Part shown: positions 23,323 to 36,269 of the stretch, piece by piece
Numbering within the stretch: the stretch's first letter is position 1
Layout of the letters: the number at the start of each line of letters is the position of its first letter
NCBI GenBank assembly: GCA_037976565.1
Contig: CP137683.1
Span: 13,411,699-13,475,698, forward strand
Direction: 5' to 3'
Origin: Mesocentrotus franciscanus
Lineage: Eukaryota; Echinodermata; Echinoidea; Camarodonta; Strongylocentrotidae
Length of the DNA: 64,000 nt
Notes under the pieces: model-generated
Told to the model about the DNA's origin: nothing
The model's input: only the letters and a program-made list of their open reading frames with translations
Database searches by the model: none
Translations under genes and position numbers: made by a program

Positions 23323-24540
23323 TATGACTTGTGTTTGCAATGAGTAGTTCACGGCTCGATTATTCATATCATGCTCGCCATAGAGAGAGAATGACAGATG
23401 GATACATTAGCATTATCACAACCTAAAGTGATCCCAATTTGATGTAATCCTTTGCTCAAAGATTTTGACCATTCAGATATCTTTCAGGGTGTCCATGTGC
23501 AATTACAGACTACATATCATCAATCATGTCCACAATAAGAGATGGAAACTGAATTTTTTCAATTAAAAAACATTTATTTGTTTGACAGATCTATGCAGCC
23601 CTCACCGAAAGTAAAAGAGGATATACATGTAATACTAGACATAAACATGTACTACTCAGGCAATACATTCTCTCATGGTCTTCTTTTAGGACCAAACACT
23701 ATAATTTATCATGATTTGAAATGACTGACCATTTCTTGGACTCATTCCAACAAAACTGAAGCTAAATATATTTTTCACAACCCTTTGAACATTACACCTA
23801 GTATAAAAATTGCATAATTTGGTTCAAAACAAATAGCGTTATAGCAGAGAAAATTATGTTTGGGTTAAAACGGGGATTAAAAAGGAAATTATCTGGGGTC
23901 CAGCAAGGCACCACACTTTGACAAAATATGAGTGCATAAGACATACCGGTACATTTAGATGTTAAACCACTGACATGAAAATAAGATCATGTGAAACAGA
24001 CCAGCTAAATTTCAAGTTATATAGGTCTACACATTTCACGTTAGGCACCATCAAAAGACTGTGTAGTGCAAACACCTGGCTGCTTCTACTACCATCATAT
24101 CTGTCATAGTGCATGGTTTACAGGCAAAATATGATCAAGTTGGCAAGGTTTAAACCTTTGAAGGGTACCATGCAGAGTTTAAGTGGCTTGACGACCTAAT
24201 GTGCCTCAACTAGGAGAGGAAAAGAATCTTCAGGAAGGAACGGAGGAAAAGTTGTGAGCATCTTGAACTAGATCACGATGTGAACACAAGATACGCATAA
24301 TGTGTAACATGAAACTGACTTCCCAAATCGAGTCATTCACACGTGGTTTCTCACATTATAAACCATACATGTCCAGTCATCAGTGAAACCAGAGATCAGC
24401 TCAAGCACACGAGGGCCATTCACACCAGACACTATACTTCTACATCCGTTAGAGGTAATCTAGTGGACTGGTAATACATGTAGGTTTTACAACGCATGCT
24501 TCAGCAAGAATTGTTCCGTGGTCTATTCCCTTCAATTTCT
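23323..24540. other. Non-coding stretch
   Basis: No exon, RNA gene or element ends recognised. Confidence 0.4.
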
Positions 24541-24548
24541 AACTGTAC

Positions 24549-24705
24549 CCCACGACCTTATCCATACCTTACCCCACGACATAATCCTAACCTTACCCCA
24601 CGACCTAATCCTAACCTTATCCCACGACCTAATCCTAACCTTACCCCACAACCTAATGCTAACCTTACCCCACGACCTAATCCTAACCTTAACCCTATAA
24701 CTAAC
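24549..24705 (+). repeat. 24-bp minisatellite
   Basis: About six copies of CCCCACGACCTAATCC + TAACCTTA, with substitutions. Open frames in two registers read as PRPNPNLT-like and HDLILTLP-like repeats, the hallmark of a tandem repeat rather than a gene. Confidence 0.92.
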
Positions 24706-24720
24706 CTAGATCCGAATTAG

Positions 24721-25600
24721 ACCCATAACCCAATAATTTAGTCAAAACTTTTAAAGCCCAGAACAATCGTTGCTGGAGTAAATGTCAGACCACCTTTAAA
24801 CCAAAAATTAGTTTTTAAACATGAAAACAATTTACTTCTGCACTTCTGTACTTTTTGACCAACAAGGTGTTTCACAGATCAAAAAAACTGGAAATGGGAA
24901 ATACATAAACTGAAGGAACGAAAACACATCTACAGAATTAAGATTATGGATATTAATTATGCGCAGTCTGTTCAACTAAAATTCTTCATCTCGCTTCATT
25001 TATCAGTTAATACTCAGCAATTCAAAAATTCCTATTATACTAAACCAGATATAGATTTCAACTCCTTAACATTCAGCAAAATTGTCTCTCACCCCTTAAA
25101 ACATTATTTTCCTCGAGACTTCAACAATCAGCCAAAAATATGATGATTATGATGTCCTGGCCAGAATTTGATGCTCCCTTTAAGCCTAAGCCTAGCTGTA
25201 GCTGAGCATACTTGGGCCCTGTCAGCGTTCATTAAAGCAGCCAGCTAAATACACTGGCGATGAAAGCTGGGCTAATTTAGGAAGTTACGGGACCTCAAGA
25301 ACTGGAGAAGGAAATTACACTGGGTCGTATTAAATGACTAGGAACCACGGCTTCCTCTCGGGTGCCGAAGTCCGTACAAAATTGATGCATAATTGTCTGC
25401 GCTTTCCGGCCGAAACCTGAGTGAAAAAAATGGAATGTTTGGGTTATATCCTGTAATGAACATTCATCCTGAGCAAACATGAATGATTTAGTGATCCTGT
25501 CATATTTTCAGTAGATATAATCTGTCTTTTTTTAGTCGTCTTTATTTTGCTTTCGTTTCCTATTTGTCTCTTCATCGACTCCTCTATCTCTTTCCATATT
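24721..25600. other. Non-coding stretch with a non-repetitive island
   Basis: 25145-25500 is GC-richer and not similar to any repeat in the window (contains AGCCTAAGCCTAGCTGTAGC and GCTTTCCGGCCGAAACC). It could be a conserved regulatory element; no exon is supported. Confidence 0.3.
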
Positions 25601-25905
25601 CTCTTGCTCTCTCATGCTCTCTCCCTCCTTCCCTTTCTGTGTCTCTCTGTTTCTAACTCTATATTTCTTTTTCTCTTTGTCTTATTCTATTTGTCTATTT
25701 CACTCTAGGTCACTTGCTATCTCTCTCTCTCTCTCTCTCTCTCTCATCCCTCTTCTCTTTCTATCTCTCTCTCTTTCTCTCTCAACATACAGCAGCTGAA
25801 TATATACATCAGTCATCAAGAAAGCATAATGAATTATCTTCTCTTCCTCACCTCCACCTCTCTCTCTCCCCCACCTCTCTCTATTTCTCTCTCTCTCTTT
25901 TGCTT
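25601..25905. repeat. CT microsatellite region
   Basis: TC repeats with short interruptions. Open frames on both strands are low complexity. Confidence 0.9.
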
Positions 25906-26560
25906 CCATCCAGTTTCTTCTTATGAACAATAACCTTGGTTTAACTTTTGTCAGGTGAGAGCTAATGAAAGGTTTCCTTTTTATTTAATGATTATAATCT
26001 TCATGAGCAGCAGCTTTGTAATCAGATACCACATTGCTGGTATATAGCAAAGATGCTGGTATAGCAAATATATTGGTCGGAAATTGACAAAATAATAGTA
26101 CACTTCTGCTAATCATTAAAACAAGATGAAACAAACTTTTAAAACATTTCCCTAGAGGCTTGTTAGGATATGAGGCAGTGAACCGCCACAAATAAGGTAA
26201 CTGCCACCGTTCTTTAAGTATAAAATGAATTGCACTGAGCTCTGTGTAATAAGTCACAGAAATGTGAAGCGGAATACAATTTACGTCATCATTATAAATT
26301 AATTTTTAAAAACCTGCCATGGTTCGGCCACATCTTATCTGAACAAGCCTTTAATAACAAAATTATAAAAGCCTTGTTCATCGCTTTGTGCAATGTGTGA
26401 ACATAACATGTATTGCGTAATCCTAACATGAATTCTATACTGGGCAATTGAAGAGGGTATTGAAATTGTGCTCGAGTTGATTTCTTTATATGGCAATATC
26501 TGACCTCCTTTCCGCTGAATAAGAATGATGTGAATTTGATATTTTTGTTTACAATCACAG
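25906..26560. other. Non-repetitive stretch, unassigned
   Basis: Minus frames of 88-90 residues (25985-26257, 26292-26558) have no recognisable domain, and acceptor and donor pairs are not convincing. Left unannotated as genes. Confidence 0.3.
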
Positions 26561-26640
26561 TTTTTATTTATTTATTTATTTATTTATTTATTTTTTTATT
26601 TTTTTTTTTTATTTTTTTTTTTTTTTTTTTTTTTTTGGGG
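26561..26640 (+). repeat. (TTTA)n and poly-T tract
   Basis: TTTA repeats (26561-26592) grade into a T-run ending at GGGG. It may be the reverse-oriented poly-A of a retroposed copy. Confidence 0.85.
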
Positions 26641-27072
26641 TCTTTCTGCCCAGAAACAGGGCAGAATAACTAAAAACCTCTTCCACAGTAGTTGTGCACA
26701 TATGTCACTCAAAAAAAAAAGGGTGTTTTCATTTACAAATAAGAATTTATACTTGAATACTAAATGTTTTCTTCAAATGTACTATCTGCTCCTATTCATT
26801 TTGTGTATATTCTTATAATTTATTTAATTTTCATGTTTTCAAAGAAAAATTCAGACTACAAGCCTCTGTACTGATAGAGGTAGAGTGTCAACTAAAGAAG
26901 TATGATTATTATCATATATTTATCAATTTCTTCCTTCTGTAAATATAAGCTCACCAATGAACCAGCATAACGTCATTAGGCTTGGGTGTTGCACAGACAC
27001 CAACGTAATTGTTACGAAATCGCGTTCTAACATTTTTTTTTTTACTAAGATTGAATATGATTGGACTTACCT

Positions 27073-27221
27073 GTTGGTTGTAAGCAATGTTGTAGAAGTT
27101 GTAGGGATGTTGCAGAAAGTGCAGCAACATTGATTGGCAACCCCAGCAAAGCAAGGAGGAACAAATAGAGAGAGAAAAGAGAGATGTCATTAGATACATA
27201 AACCATAACGTGTAAAATGTT
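27073..27221 (-). promoter_or_regulatory. Candidate recursive splice site (ratchet point)
   Basis: On the minus strand a TACTAAC branch-point-like word (about 27225-27231) and the tract TCTCTCTTTTCTCTCTC (27166-27183), followed by TTTGTTCCTCC, precede CAACAG|GTAAGT at 27073/27072. Between the AG at 27222 and this CAG no AG dinucleotide occurs for about 148 nt, a typical AG exclusion zone. The downstream six bases are a perfect 5' splice site. The result is a 3' site abutting a 5' site, as in recursive splicing of long introns. The alternative is a small coding exon; the frame reading HPYNFYNIAYNQQ would then need an acceptor at 27222 with a poor pyrimidine tract. Confidence 0.4.
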
Positions 27222-27231
27222 GTCTGTTAGT

Positions 27232-27878
27232 ACAATTAAGACAAATGAAATTTACCATTCTTAAAACATTCACACCCACATAAGAAATTTTGGTTAAATG
27301 TAGAGTACTTGTTGCATAGCCCACGTCATACTAGCAATCCGATTATTCAATTGTAGGTGCGTGACGTGAATGAGAAACAAGCGGAAAATAATAGAAGGAT
27401 GAATCTCTGAAGATAAAGTTTTGATAAATTAGGTTTAGGTCTAAATAACTGAATATTATACTGCAGTCCAACCTCCCATTTTTCATGACAAATAAGGCAA
27501 ATATTGATCTAGATGAATAAATAGCTTCATGCAATCTACGTCATTGTGGAGGGAACTTCTTGCAAAGGAAAAAAAAGGAAGTGAGGATATCTTTACCAAA
27601 TTAAACCTAAAACGCAGGGAGATTTTGAGTGTTATCAATTGTCTGCAAGCTGAGAAGAAATATGGCAATTCATTTTCTATGAATAATCAATACTGGATGC
27701 TTTATATGTGACAGAATAACATATGTATGATGATTTACTGTGAATGCATTGATACTATGTAATTCAAAATGGTTAAACAAGGTTACGTCATAGAGTATTT
27801 TCCTTTAGTTCAATTGAGCATATACATGTATGCATTTTCAAAGGAACAAAAACTTCTATCAAGTTTCAAAATTTCAAT
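27232..27878. other. AT-rich non-coding stretch
   Basis: Small frames only; nothing recognised. Confidence 0.4.
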
Positions 27879-27880
27879 TA

Positions 27881-28083
27881 CTGTAAACGCTGTTATTTTA
27901 GCATGATTAATTTTTCGCGCTGAGTGACCCCCAAAACATATTCGCGGGTTCTTAATTCAGCCCTTTCAAAACAAGCATAAGAAGTCATGCTTATATTTTC
28001 GCGAGTTCTAAAATTCGCGGACACCGACTTTAGAGCGAAAAACCGCAAAAATCAAAGCACCGCGAATATTACCACGTTTACAG
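27881..28083. mobile_element. 203-bp TA-flanked MITE with TTCGCG motifs
   Basis: Ends CTGTAAACGCTGTTATTTTAG / ACCACGTTTACAG are imperfect inverse, flanked by TA (27879-27880, 28084-28085). The interior has TTCGCGGGTTCT and TTCGCGAGTTCT. This end type is widespread in marine invertebrates by memory. Confidence 0.8.
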
Positions 28084-28689
28084 TATATAATTCTGTTCCC
28101 TTCACCACGTAATGTGGTTTGCTTTCATGTCATCTAAAGTTCTAAATATAAATAAAGCATTCAACCATTAGAATAAGCTACATATTATACTACACTCAGT
28201 ATTCATTCCCTTGGCTAAAGCATATACTCAGTAGAAATCCAGTATATAATTGCATTATCTTCATAAAAAGAATGTAAAATGCTAAAAATTTGCTTGATTT
28301 AACCCATAACTCTTGTTTTATTGTTTCAAGAACATAGATAGACACACAAAATATAATGTAAATGATGCACTTTGTGTATTATGTCTAATAATTTAATTCA
28401 GATTTTCACCAGGCATACATACACAATACAGATAGGAATGGACTTTCGACATACACTGTGGACATACACAATACACACATGTATGAGTATACATGACTGT
28501 GGACTTTTGAGTTTTATCACCTGACCTTCAGTCATAAATCACATGACCAGAAATGAACACAGGGATCTGGATACTTGGCATACCATACCACCCCTGGTTT
28601 ATTTCATGTCACTCTGGTATGGGATAATTGATATTTCAATTAAGCTCTTTACTCTCATCCTATAGGCTTCTCTATCACGATCAGTATAA

Positions 28690-28756
28690 TCAGTATCTAT
28701 CTTTCCCTCTCTCCCCTTGCTCTCTCTCCCTCTCATCATCTCTCTCTCTCTCTGTT

Positions 28757-28812
<56 letters not shown>

Positions 28813-28832
28813 TGTCTGTCCCTCTATCCCCC

Positions 28833-28874
<42 letters not shown>

Positions 28875-28880
28875 TCTCAT
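28690..28880 (+). repeat. CT and (TA)n microsatellites
   Basis: CT repeats, then about 25 TA units (28759-28809), then CT repeats. Confidence 0.95.
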
Positions 28881-29023
28881 TTCCCTTTTCTCTCCTCTCT
28901 GTCTCCCTCATTTCTCCCCCATGCCCCATCTTCTCTCTTCTTTTCATGTCACTCTGCTATGGGATAATTTAATTGAGGTATTTTATCTGTTCTTCCAAGG
29001 CTTCTCCATCACAATCAGTATCT

Positions 29024-29028
29024 ACCCC

Positions 29029-29061
<33 letters not shown>

Positions 29062-29100
29062 TATCGCCATCTCTATATATCTATCTCCATCTCTGTCTGC

Positions 29101-29131
<31 letters not shown>

Positions 29132-29239
29132 ACTCTCTATCGCCATCTCTATATATCTATCTCCATCTCTGTCTGCCTGTCTGTCTCTCTCTCTCTCTCT
29201 CTCACTCTCTATCGCCATCTCTATATATCTATCTCCATC

Positions 29240-29287
<48 letters not shown>

Positions 29288-29326
29288 TATCGCCATCTCT
29301 ATATATCTATCTCCATCTCTGTCTGC

Positions 29327-29367
<41 letters not shown>

Positions 29368-29406
29368 TATCGCCATCTCTATATATCTATCTCCATCTCT
29401 GTCTGC

Positions 29407-29437
<31 letters not shown>

Positions 29438-29482
29438 ACTCTCTATCACCATCTCTATATATCTATCTCCATCTCTGTCTGC

Positions 29483-29513
<31 letters not shown>

Positions 29514-29558
29514 ACTCTCTATCGCCATCTCTATATATCTATCTCCATCTCTGTCTGC

Positions 29559-29589
<31 letters not shown>

Positions 29590-29636
29590 ACACTCTCTAT
29601 TGCCATCTCTATATATCTATCTCCATCTCTGTCTGC

Positions 29637-29670
<34 letters not shown>

Positions 29671-29672
29671 TA
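29024..29672 (+). repeat. Compound minisatellite, about 70-80 bp unit
   Basis: Eight copies of a unit made of CACTCTCTATCGCCATCTC, then TATATATCTATCTCCATC, then TCTGTCTGCCTGTCTGTC and a variable (CT)n run. Unit length varies only in the CT run. Long frames of 279-318 residues over this are repeats in disguise. Confidence 0.95.
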
Positions 29673-30700
29673 GCTCTCATTTCCTTTTCCTCTCCCTCTC
29701 CCTCTCTCAGTCTCTCTCTCCCTCTCTCCGTCTCCCTCACTTTATCTTTCTCCGCATGTCCCCATCTTCTCTCTTTTCCCTCTTCTTTTCATGCCACTCT
29801 GCTATTGGATAATTCACATTTCAATTCTCTATCGAGTCTTGTTCGCTGCCTTGACTATTCATCTTTCCTTTCTCCTTTCTCTTGCTGGGACACCACCCCC
29901 CCTCTCCTTCTCTCTCTCTCTCTCTCTCTCTCTCTAAATTGCATCAATCTGTCACAATCATTCCTGTCTCTCTGAATGAATCATTGTCTTGCAACCAATC
30001 TTTACTCCACTACAACTAAAAGTTTGATACCAAGAGTTTAACATCTTCAGAAGATAGCAAAAATTTAGTTCACCACACGTACCATTCAGTTCATGCACAC
30101 AATATGTGTAAGATAAATTCTTTGTATTACAGGATACAAAGAGCAGTAAAACGAATGTATATTAAGAAGGAAATACAGAAAGGTAAGAAAAGAGAGAGAG
30201 AGAGAGAGATATTAATTGACAGGTAGGACACTTTTTTTAAAGGCTAATTTTCATTGTGTCTCTGGTTCCCAGCAGACTATATCATTTGATATTCTTTGAT
30301 GTCATCGCCTGGATCTGATAATGTTGCATAAATTCATATTAGTAAACCTATGGAAGAACAAAAACCGATTGTGAAATTTAATAAAATTCCATCTACCCCC
30401 CTCCCCAAACACATAGTAACATTACAATGTTGATCTGAAAGACAGGCAGTCACTGACACAGATTGGAAAACACACCACTGAATCGTTTCATAACTTCTTC
30501 AATTCCCATCGATGCTTTAGCCCGTTTCTCTAAAAGCCCATCACATTATAAATACAAGATGATGGGTAGGATACTTAGCAAAGCAAAATGCTCAAGGGGT
30601 GTGTTATACAGCATGGTTTATTCATAGTGAAGGAGCACTTATGGACAGGAGATGTTACTGGAAAAAGGTTGTAAGTCCATTTGCAAAGCAAAAAAGGGTA
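29673..30700. other. CT-rich flank and non-coding stretch
   Basis: CT-rich to 29935, with a (GA)n run at 30190-30209. Text flanking the CT arrays is duplicated: TTTTCATGTCACTCTGCTATGGGATAATT (28943-28971) resembles 28605-28628 and 29787-29815, so the whole block is an older duplication. Confidence 0.6.
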
Positions 30701-30707
30701 GATATCG

Positions 30708-30905
30708 TCTGTTCGGAGCCAGAAGGATGTTAACTCTGTGTTAAAGTATATGAGTTGATGCCCTTCTGGCTCCAAACAGAAGATGTATCAAATATATCAG
30801 ACAGCATTTATATATGGTATGAATATGTATGTACTACATGCAGAGAACTAAAAGGGCATTAGCACTAGGCTAAAAGTTAATATTCCTCTGGTTCTGATCT
30901 TAGCC
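30708..30905. repeat. Two X palindromes
   Basis: 30708-30784 is a well-kept X copy (GGAGCCAGAAGGATGTTAAC ... TTGATGCCCTTCTGGCTCC). 30836-30905 is a diverged one. Confidence 0.8.
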
Positions 30906-32100
30906 ATTATACTCAAGTACAAATAAAATAATCTCATAATAATTCAAATAAGATTTACAATAGTTCCCTTTTTTCACAATATTCTAATTTGCTGTTGGCT
31001 GTATTTTTCTTTACATTTATCAAAATTCCTTTACTTCTTATTCCAATAGTAACTTGGCATACACTTTCATATAACAGGATCTTCAAACATCCCATTCCTG
31101 AACCTACAACCTTGTGAAACTAAGCCTGTACCCTGTACATCAAACATTCCCTACGAATAATAATGGCACGAAAGTATGATCAGCAAATTGGCAACTGAAT
31201 ACCAATGACATGTACATTTATACAAAGTACAGAGCAGTGATGAGCTTCTATGGATGGTAACGCTATATCTCTCACGTTTTTCATGAATTCCTTGCCAATA
31301 TTTTTTCAGGGCCGACAGCCGTCTAAAAAGGGCAGTTGTAACACAAGTCTGTAAGTTGAAGTACCCACTCGGTGTAGGTTCCTTTTGAAAATTGGCTCTA
31401 GACACCCCGTTGACTGCACGCATGGGGCGATCAAGATAGGGCCAAGGTTCCAGAGTGTCTGGTTTATCTCCAGACTCTCCTACTTTTGTACGATTTACAA
31501 GAATGTTCTTGCAGGTCCATAAGTTATACAAGCACTAGTGAATTTCAGCATAACGAATGAGTTATTCGTTTATTTGAATCACTACCATCATTAGTCTTGT
31601 AAATATCGAATATCATCACCTCACATGCTTCTCCCACTCTACATCCCATTTTCTGCCACATCAAGGGCATATTTTCTTGTAGAAAAGCACTTTGGTGTAC
31701 ATTCAACACTGAAGTGCATGTGCACTTCAACAGTTGTTCCACTCTTTCAAGACATTGTTTTTGAGGGAGGTTTAGGGTTACACCACGTCTTCTTTCGACG
31801 GGATTAGTCGGCCCTGAAAAGGGCCCACTCATGCTCTACCTCAACGTTTCAATAATTTGTACCTATCGTCTTCAGGATGTCCCGTTGAATCCTGTTAAAA
31901 AGAATATGCGGTGTTACCGCAAACCTCGCTCAAATCTTTCCTCACCATGGAAGCCTCCAAAGATTATATAATTTCTTTTGTCAATATTGAATATATCCTC
32001 ACACTCTATCCATTATGAATGCCATATCACCATTTAAGAGGGAGAAGGGCACATAAAAACTTTTGTTTGGTTCGGGAAAGCACTTTGGCTATTAAGATTC
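30906..32100. other. Non-repetitive stretch with two minus-strand frames
   Basis: Frames at 31151-31531 (126 codons) and 31545-31832 (95 codons) are the longest here outside low complexity and TE DNA. Neither shows a domain I recognise, and no matched acceptor/donor pairs are clear. They are listed so they can be checked, not called as genes. Confidence 0.2.
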
Positions 32101-32214
32101 CTTGCTTTCCCAAACTCCCTTAAAAACATTACATCCCCCCCCCAATAATGCTTTTCTAAGAATTTTGCTTACCAGAAAAAGTAATGCAAACTATTATAAG
32201 GGGACCTTCACCAC

Positions 32215-32375
32215 CACTCCCCCTCTCTCTTTTGCAACTCTACTCCCTCCCTCTCTCCCTCTCTCTCTCTCTCTTTCTCATCTCTCTCTCCACCCTTTCC
32301 TTTTCTCAATTCTTTGTCCCCCTTTCACTCCCTCCCCCTCCCCCTTGTGTTACCCCCTCTCTCTTTCCTTTCCTG
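32215..32375 (+). repeat. CT/CCCT low-complexity region
   Basis: Pyrimidine-rich, with overlapping Ser/Leu/Pro frames. Confidence 0.85.
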
Positions 32376-32504
32376 TTCATCTTGAAGAGACATCCATTCA
32401 TTGAGTTCACAATTTTGTATCTAGGATTCAATCCATAACTGAGCCTGACCTGAATTTTATTGATATGCCATTTGAAAAATAATCAAGAGATACAATTATC
32501 AATG

Positions 32505-32786
<282 letters not shown>

Positions 32787-32972
32787 TAAAAGCTTGCATG
32801 AACCTCTATTTACTCATTTAAAGTGAACCCTCGTTTTCTGATTACAACAAAAACCGTGATTATCAAGTTCATTAATCACAAAATCAGGCAGGTAGAATGA
32901 GAAGATTATATCTCAGGAGGAAAGGTTGCCATCTTTGAGAACGTGAGATCGAGCTCCCCCACAATACACCCA

Positions 32973-33272
32973 TCCGCTGAGAGCCAGAAGGGCATTACAT
33001 TCATATTCTATAACACAGAAACAACACCCTTCTTGCGCTCAACAGACAACACGTAATTGCATGCCCATTGCTAAGTAATTTTCACTGATCGAGAATCAAG
33101 TAAATCTGGGACCGACTCAGCAATGGAAATCGGGGAAGAAATCGGCTGGAAAATTGCAACTCTTAATTCTGAATTGTTATCCTCGTCATGGACATTTGTG
33201 TGTCTGTTTAGAGCCAGAAGGGTGTTAACTCTGTATTAAAGTATATATGTTAATGCCCTTCTGGCTCCAAAC
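32973..33272. repeat. Two X palindromes
   Basis: 32973-33050 (GAGAGCCAGAAGGGCATTAC ... ACACCCTTCTTGCGCTC) and 33203-33272 (AGAGCCAGAAGGGTGTTAAC ... TTAATGCCCTTCTGGCTCC). Confidence 0.8.
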
Positions 33273-34542
33273 TGATGATTTGCTCCCACCCCCTCAATGG
33301 TGAATAGCTTATCCCTCTTCCAATTATCCAAACCTTTCTCAGCGATTAAAACTCATCATTTATTTCAAATGCATCGTGGGGGAGGACAATCCCTTGAGAT
33401 TTTACGCTAATCACTTTTTTTGATTTCCCTAATTTCCAAATTGACCTATAGAAGTCTCATTTTTGTACTCTATTCATATTCTTGACCTGATTCTTGGTAA
33501 TGAAAACTGGAGTGCCGTCGACAAGTAGTTCATGAATGCAATTAATACTTGGGTGAACGAATGAGCATCAACAAATTCAAGGGCATTCCCTCCAACATTA
33601 GATTTCAGAAACAGATCAAGTATAAAACTTAATCGGAACATGAAATGGACTACCAACTCAATCTTTATGAATTCTTGAATCTTAAATCTTAAGAAGTGTT
33701 GCTTACAATTATTTGAATGAAAGAGCCTATTGCACTTATAGTGCCTTTTAAATAAAACATTATTTGTGTATTGTTTAATTCAGTTTGCTAATGCTAAAAT
33801 GCTTTTAGCCATTTTACATAATGATAACTAGTGGCGGATCCAGGATTCCCTTACAGAAGGAGGGAAGAACAAGTCCAGAAACTCTGTTGTCAAGACATAA
33901 AGAGCTACTTATATTTTCAGATGCCCTTTTTCAGCTTTAAAAAATGCCAAGGGGGCATAAAACATATTTCGTTATCTCAAAACAGTCAATATGCTCTTTT
34001 CCTTTTTTCCTTTTCTTTCTTTCTTTTTGACTTCTATTTTCATCCATTTTTTGTTTTCTTTTTTTCTCCTCTTTTTTTAAAAATATTTTTTCCCCCTAAA
34101 TTCATAATTTCTTTGCTACAGATTTTAAATTTTTATTGATTGATTGATTCTTTTAAGTTTACTTTGTTCAAGATATATTGTAAAACAGCATCTGAGGAAC
34201 TAACACTTCAACAAGCTCTGCTTCTAGTTAGTTCCTCCTTTCTCGTGCTATTTCTATTATATTTGTCGTCTCATTGTATATTTTTTTGTAATATACGTAT
34301 TCATTGTATTATGTTTTGCATGAGAAATAAAATCATTTGAACATTTGAAAATAATAGCAGATCAGTTGAAGTGTTTAAAAATAATCTTAAAACATAATAT
34401 GTTTAACATATAATTAATTGTTCTGTCATTATTGTATTTTCTATCTTACTTCTTTTCCTATGTTTATAATGCAGATGCTTTTATGTGATTACAATTGAAT
34501 TAGTAGATTTAGATTTGGTGCCTTTCAAAACTCATATATTAC

Positions 34543-34581
<39 letters not shown>

Positions 34582-35140
34582 CATTATTATTATTATTATT
34601 ATTATTATCATTAAAATTGTTTATGTCATAATGGGTGTATTGCATTTATTACTTTGGGTATTTTGTTCATATGAAAAGAAGAAGTATAAGTAAACAAATG
34701 TTCCTCTGAAAGAATTAAAATAATGAACAAGAACACTTTTGGTAGGGGATACCCTTTTCCCTGATTGTGCACCCTTATTTTCCTCTGCTAATAATCATTT
34801 CATCCCTCCTCCTGATTTATATCAAACATAAAGAGGATATTCCTTGGTATATGCACACTGTAAACAGATCTGAAGCAAGGGTATTCAGCTGCGCTCTGTT
34901 TACACTCTGACAAATTAGCGATTGTAAGCAGATGCTTTACCGGCTTATCTACCATAGACAGTATGGAACCAGTAAGCCAAAGATTTGGCTTCCTCATACT
35001 GTACATGTCAAACTTTCAGAATGAAATAAATTTGATGACACTTGATAGCATCCTTACTTTTTCTAGCACTCTTTTTTGTTGTTGGTTTAATTGCACTTTG
35101 TTTCTTTTAAAATATTTTCCTGCACTGTGACGGTATTTAT
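33273..35140. other. AT-rich non-coding stretch with (ATT)n
   Basis: ATT repeats at 34541-34612. GTGGCGGATCCAGGATTCCC at 33833-33852 resembles the end of the TIR element at 42600-44014. Otherwise nothing is recognised. Confidence 0.5.
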
Positions 35141-35492
35141 AGGTATGTCTTCATCAGCTCAAGATTGCCAAATAGCCCGCTATTTCTGATTTGGGAAATA
35201 AGCCCGAAGTTACAAATCGCGTCTTCATCAGCTCGAAACTCGAAACTCAAGCTCGAGATATTTTGCTCAGCGTTCGCGCATAGTGCGAGTCTTCGGGCTG
35301 GTGAAGATGCACCGGACAAATGGCGGGATATTTTGCAAACTAGTCCAAAATATCTTGGGATGATTATCTCGACCAAATATCCCGCTAGTTGCAACTGCGG
35401 GCTGATGAAGACGCAAATTAGCTGGATGATTTGGGATCGGGATAGTTAAATAGCGGGTTATTTGGCAATCTCGAGCTGATGAAGACAGGCCT
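35141..35492. mobile_element. MITE family Z, copy 2
   Basis: Ends AGGTATGTCTTCATCAGCTC and GAGCTGATGAAGACAGGCCT, with TTGCCAAATAGCCCGCTATTT-like subterminal repeats as at 5406-5725. The right half is closest to copy 1 (AACTGCGGGCTGATGAAGAC). 352 bp. Confidence 0.8.
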
Positions 35493-35709
35493 ACTGAGTT
35501 GAAAATAATGATGTTAATACAGATGGCCTTCAAAGATAAATATGATAAGTAATGATGCTAATGCCAGGGGCGGCAAAATCACTCTTGAGATGAATTATCT
35601 TGTACTACACCTAAGGATTAAAAGGAAATTTCCTATTCATGAAATAGAAATCAGAAACCGAATTAGAGAAACAGATCATTCCAATGTAATCTAAATGTAA
35701 CTTCTTCCC

Positions 35710-36028
35710 CTCCCCTTTCTCTCTCTCTCTCTCTCTCAATCTTTCTCTTTGTGTGTGTGTGTTCGTGTCTCTCCCTCTCTCTGTTCCTGTGTTTCCTCTC
35801 ATCCTCTCCCCCTCTCTCTCACACACACACACACACTCTCTCACTCTCTTGCTCTTTATCCATCTCCTTTTCTATCTATCAAAAATATATCTCTTGCCCT
35901 CTCTTTTTCTAGCCTTCAGTCTCTATCAAACCCCCATGTTTTCTCTCTCCCTTTCCCTGTCACCCGCCCCCTCCTCTCTCTCTCCCCCTCTCTCTCTCCC
36001 TGCTTCTCTCCCTGCCTCTCTCCCTTTT
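35710..36028 (+). repeat. CT / GT / CA low-complexity region
   Basis: CT-rich with short (GT)n and (CA)n runs. Frames on both strands are repeats. Confidence 0.9.
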
Positions 36029-36269
36029 AAATTTTATATTACCTCCACTTCCGTTATGTTATAAGGGAAGAACAGACTATAAAAGAGAGATTTTCCTTGA
36101 TTAAAAACATTCATCCTTAATCCCCCTGTATACAAAACATTGAGTAATCTTCGAGTCGCTCTGTCTCATAATGAGACCTTCGTAGTTTATAAACAAGATT
36201 AGCTCATCAATTGTCTTTCTCTCTTTAATTGATTGATATTCAATGATTTATGGGATAAAGGGACATTTT

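Noticed and set aside
24549..24705. Telomere-like CCTAA repeats
   Set aside because: The unit is 24 bp with CCCCACGAC between; it is an interstitial minisatellite, not TTAGGG arrays.
27073..27199. Coding exon encoding HPYNFYNIAYNQQ
   Set aside because: No acceptor AG lies within the frame except one with a poor pyrimidine tract at 27222; the recursive splice site reading fits the AG-free run better, though the exon reading is not excluded.
28717..29812. Open frames of 279-318 residues on the plus strand
   Set aside because: They translate CT and TA microsatellites (SLSLS, YIYIY) in more than one register; no gene-like composition or splice context.
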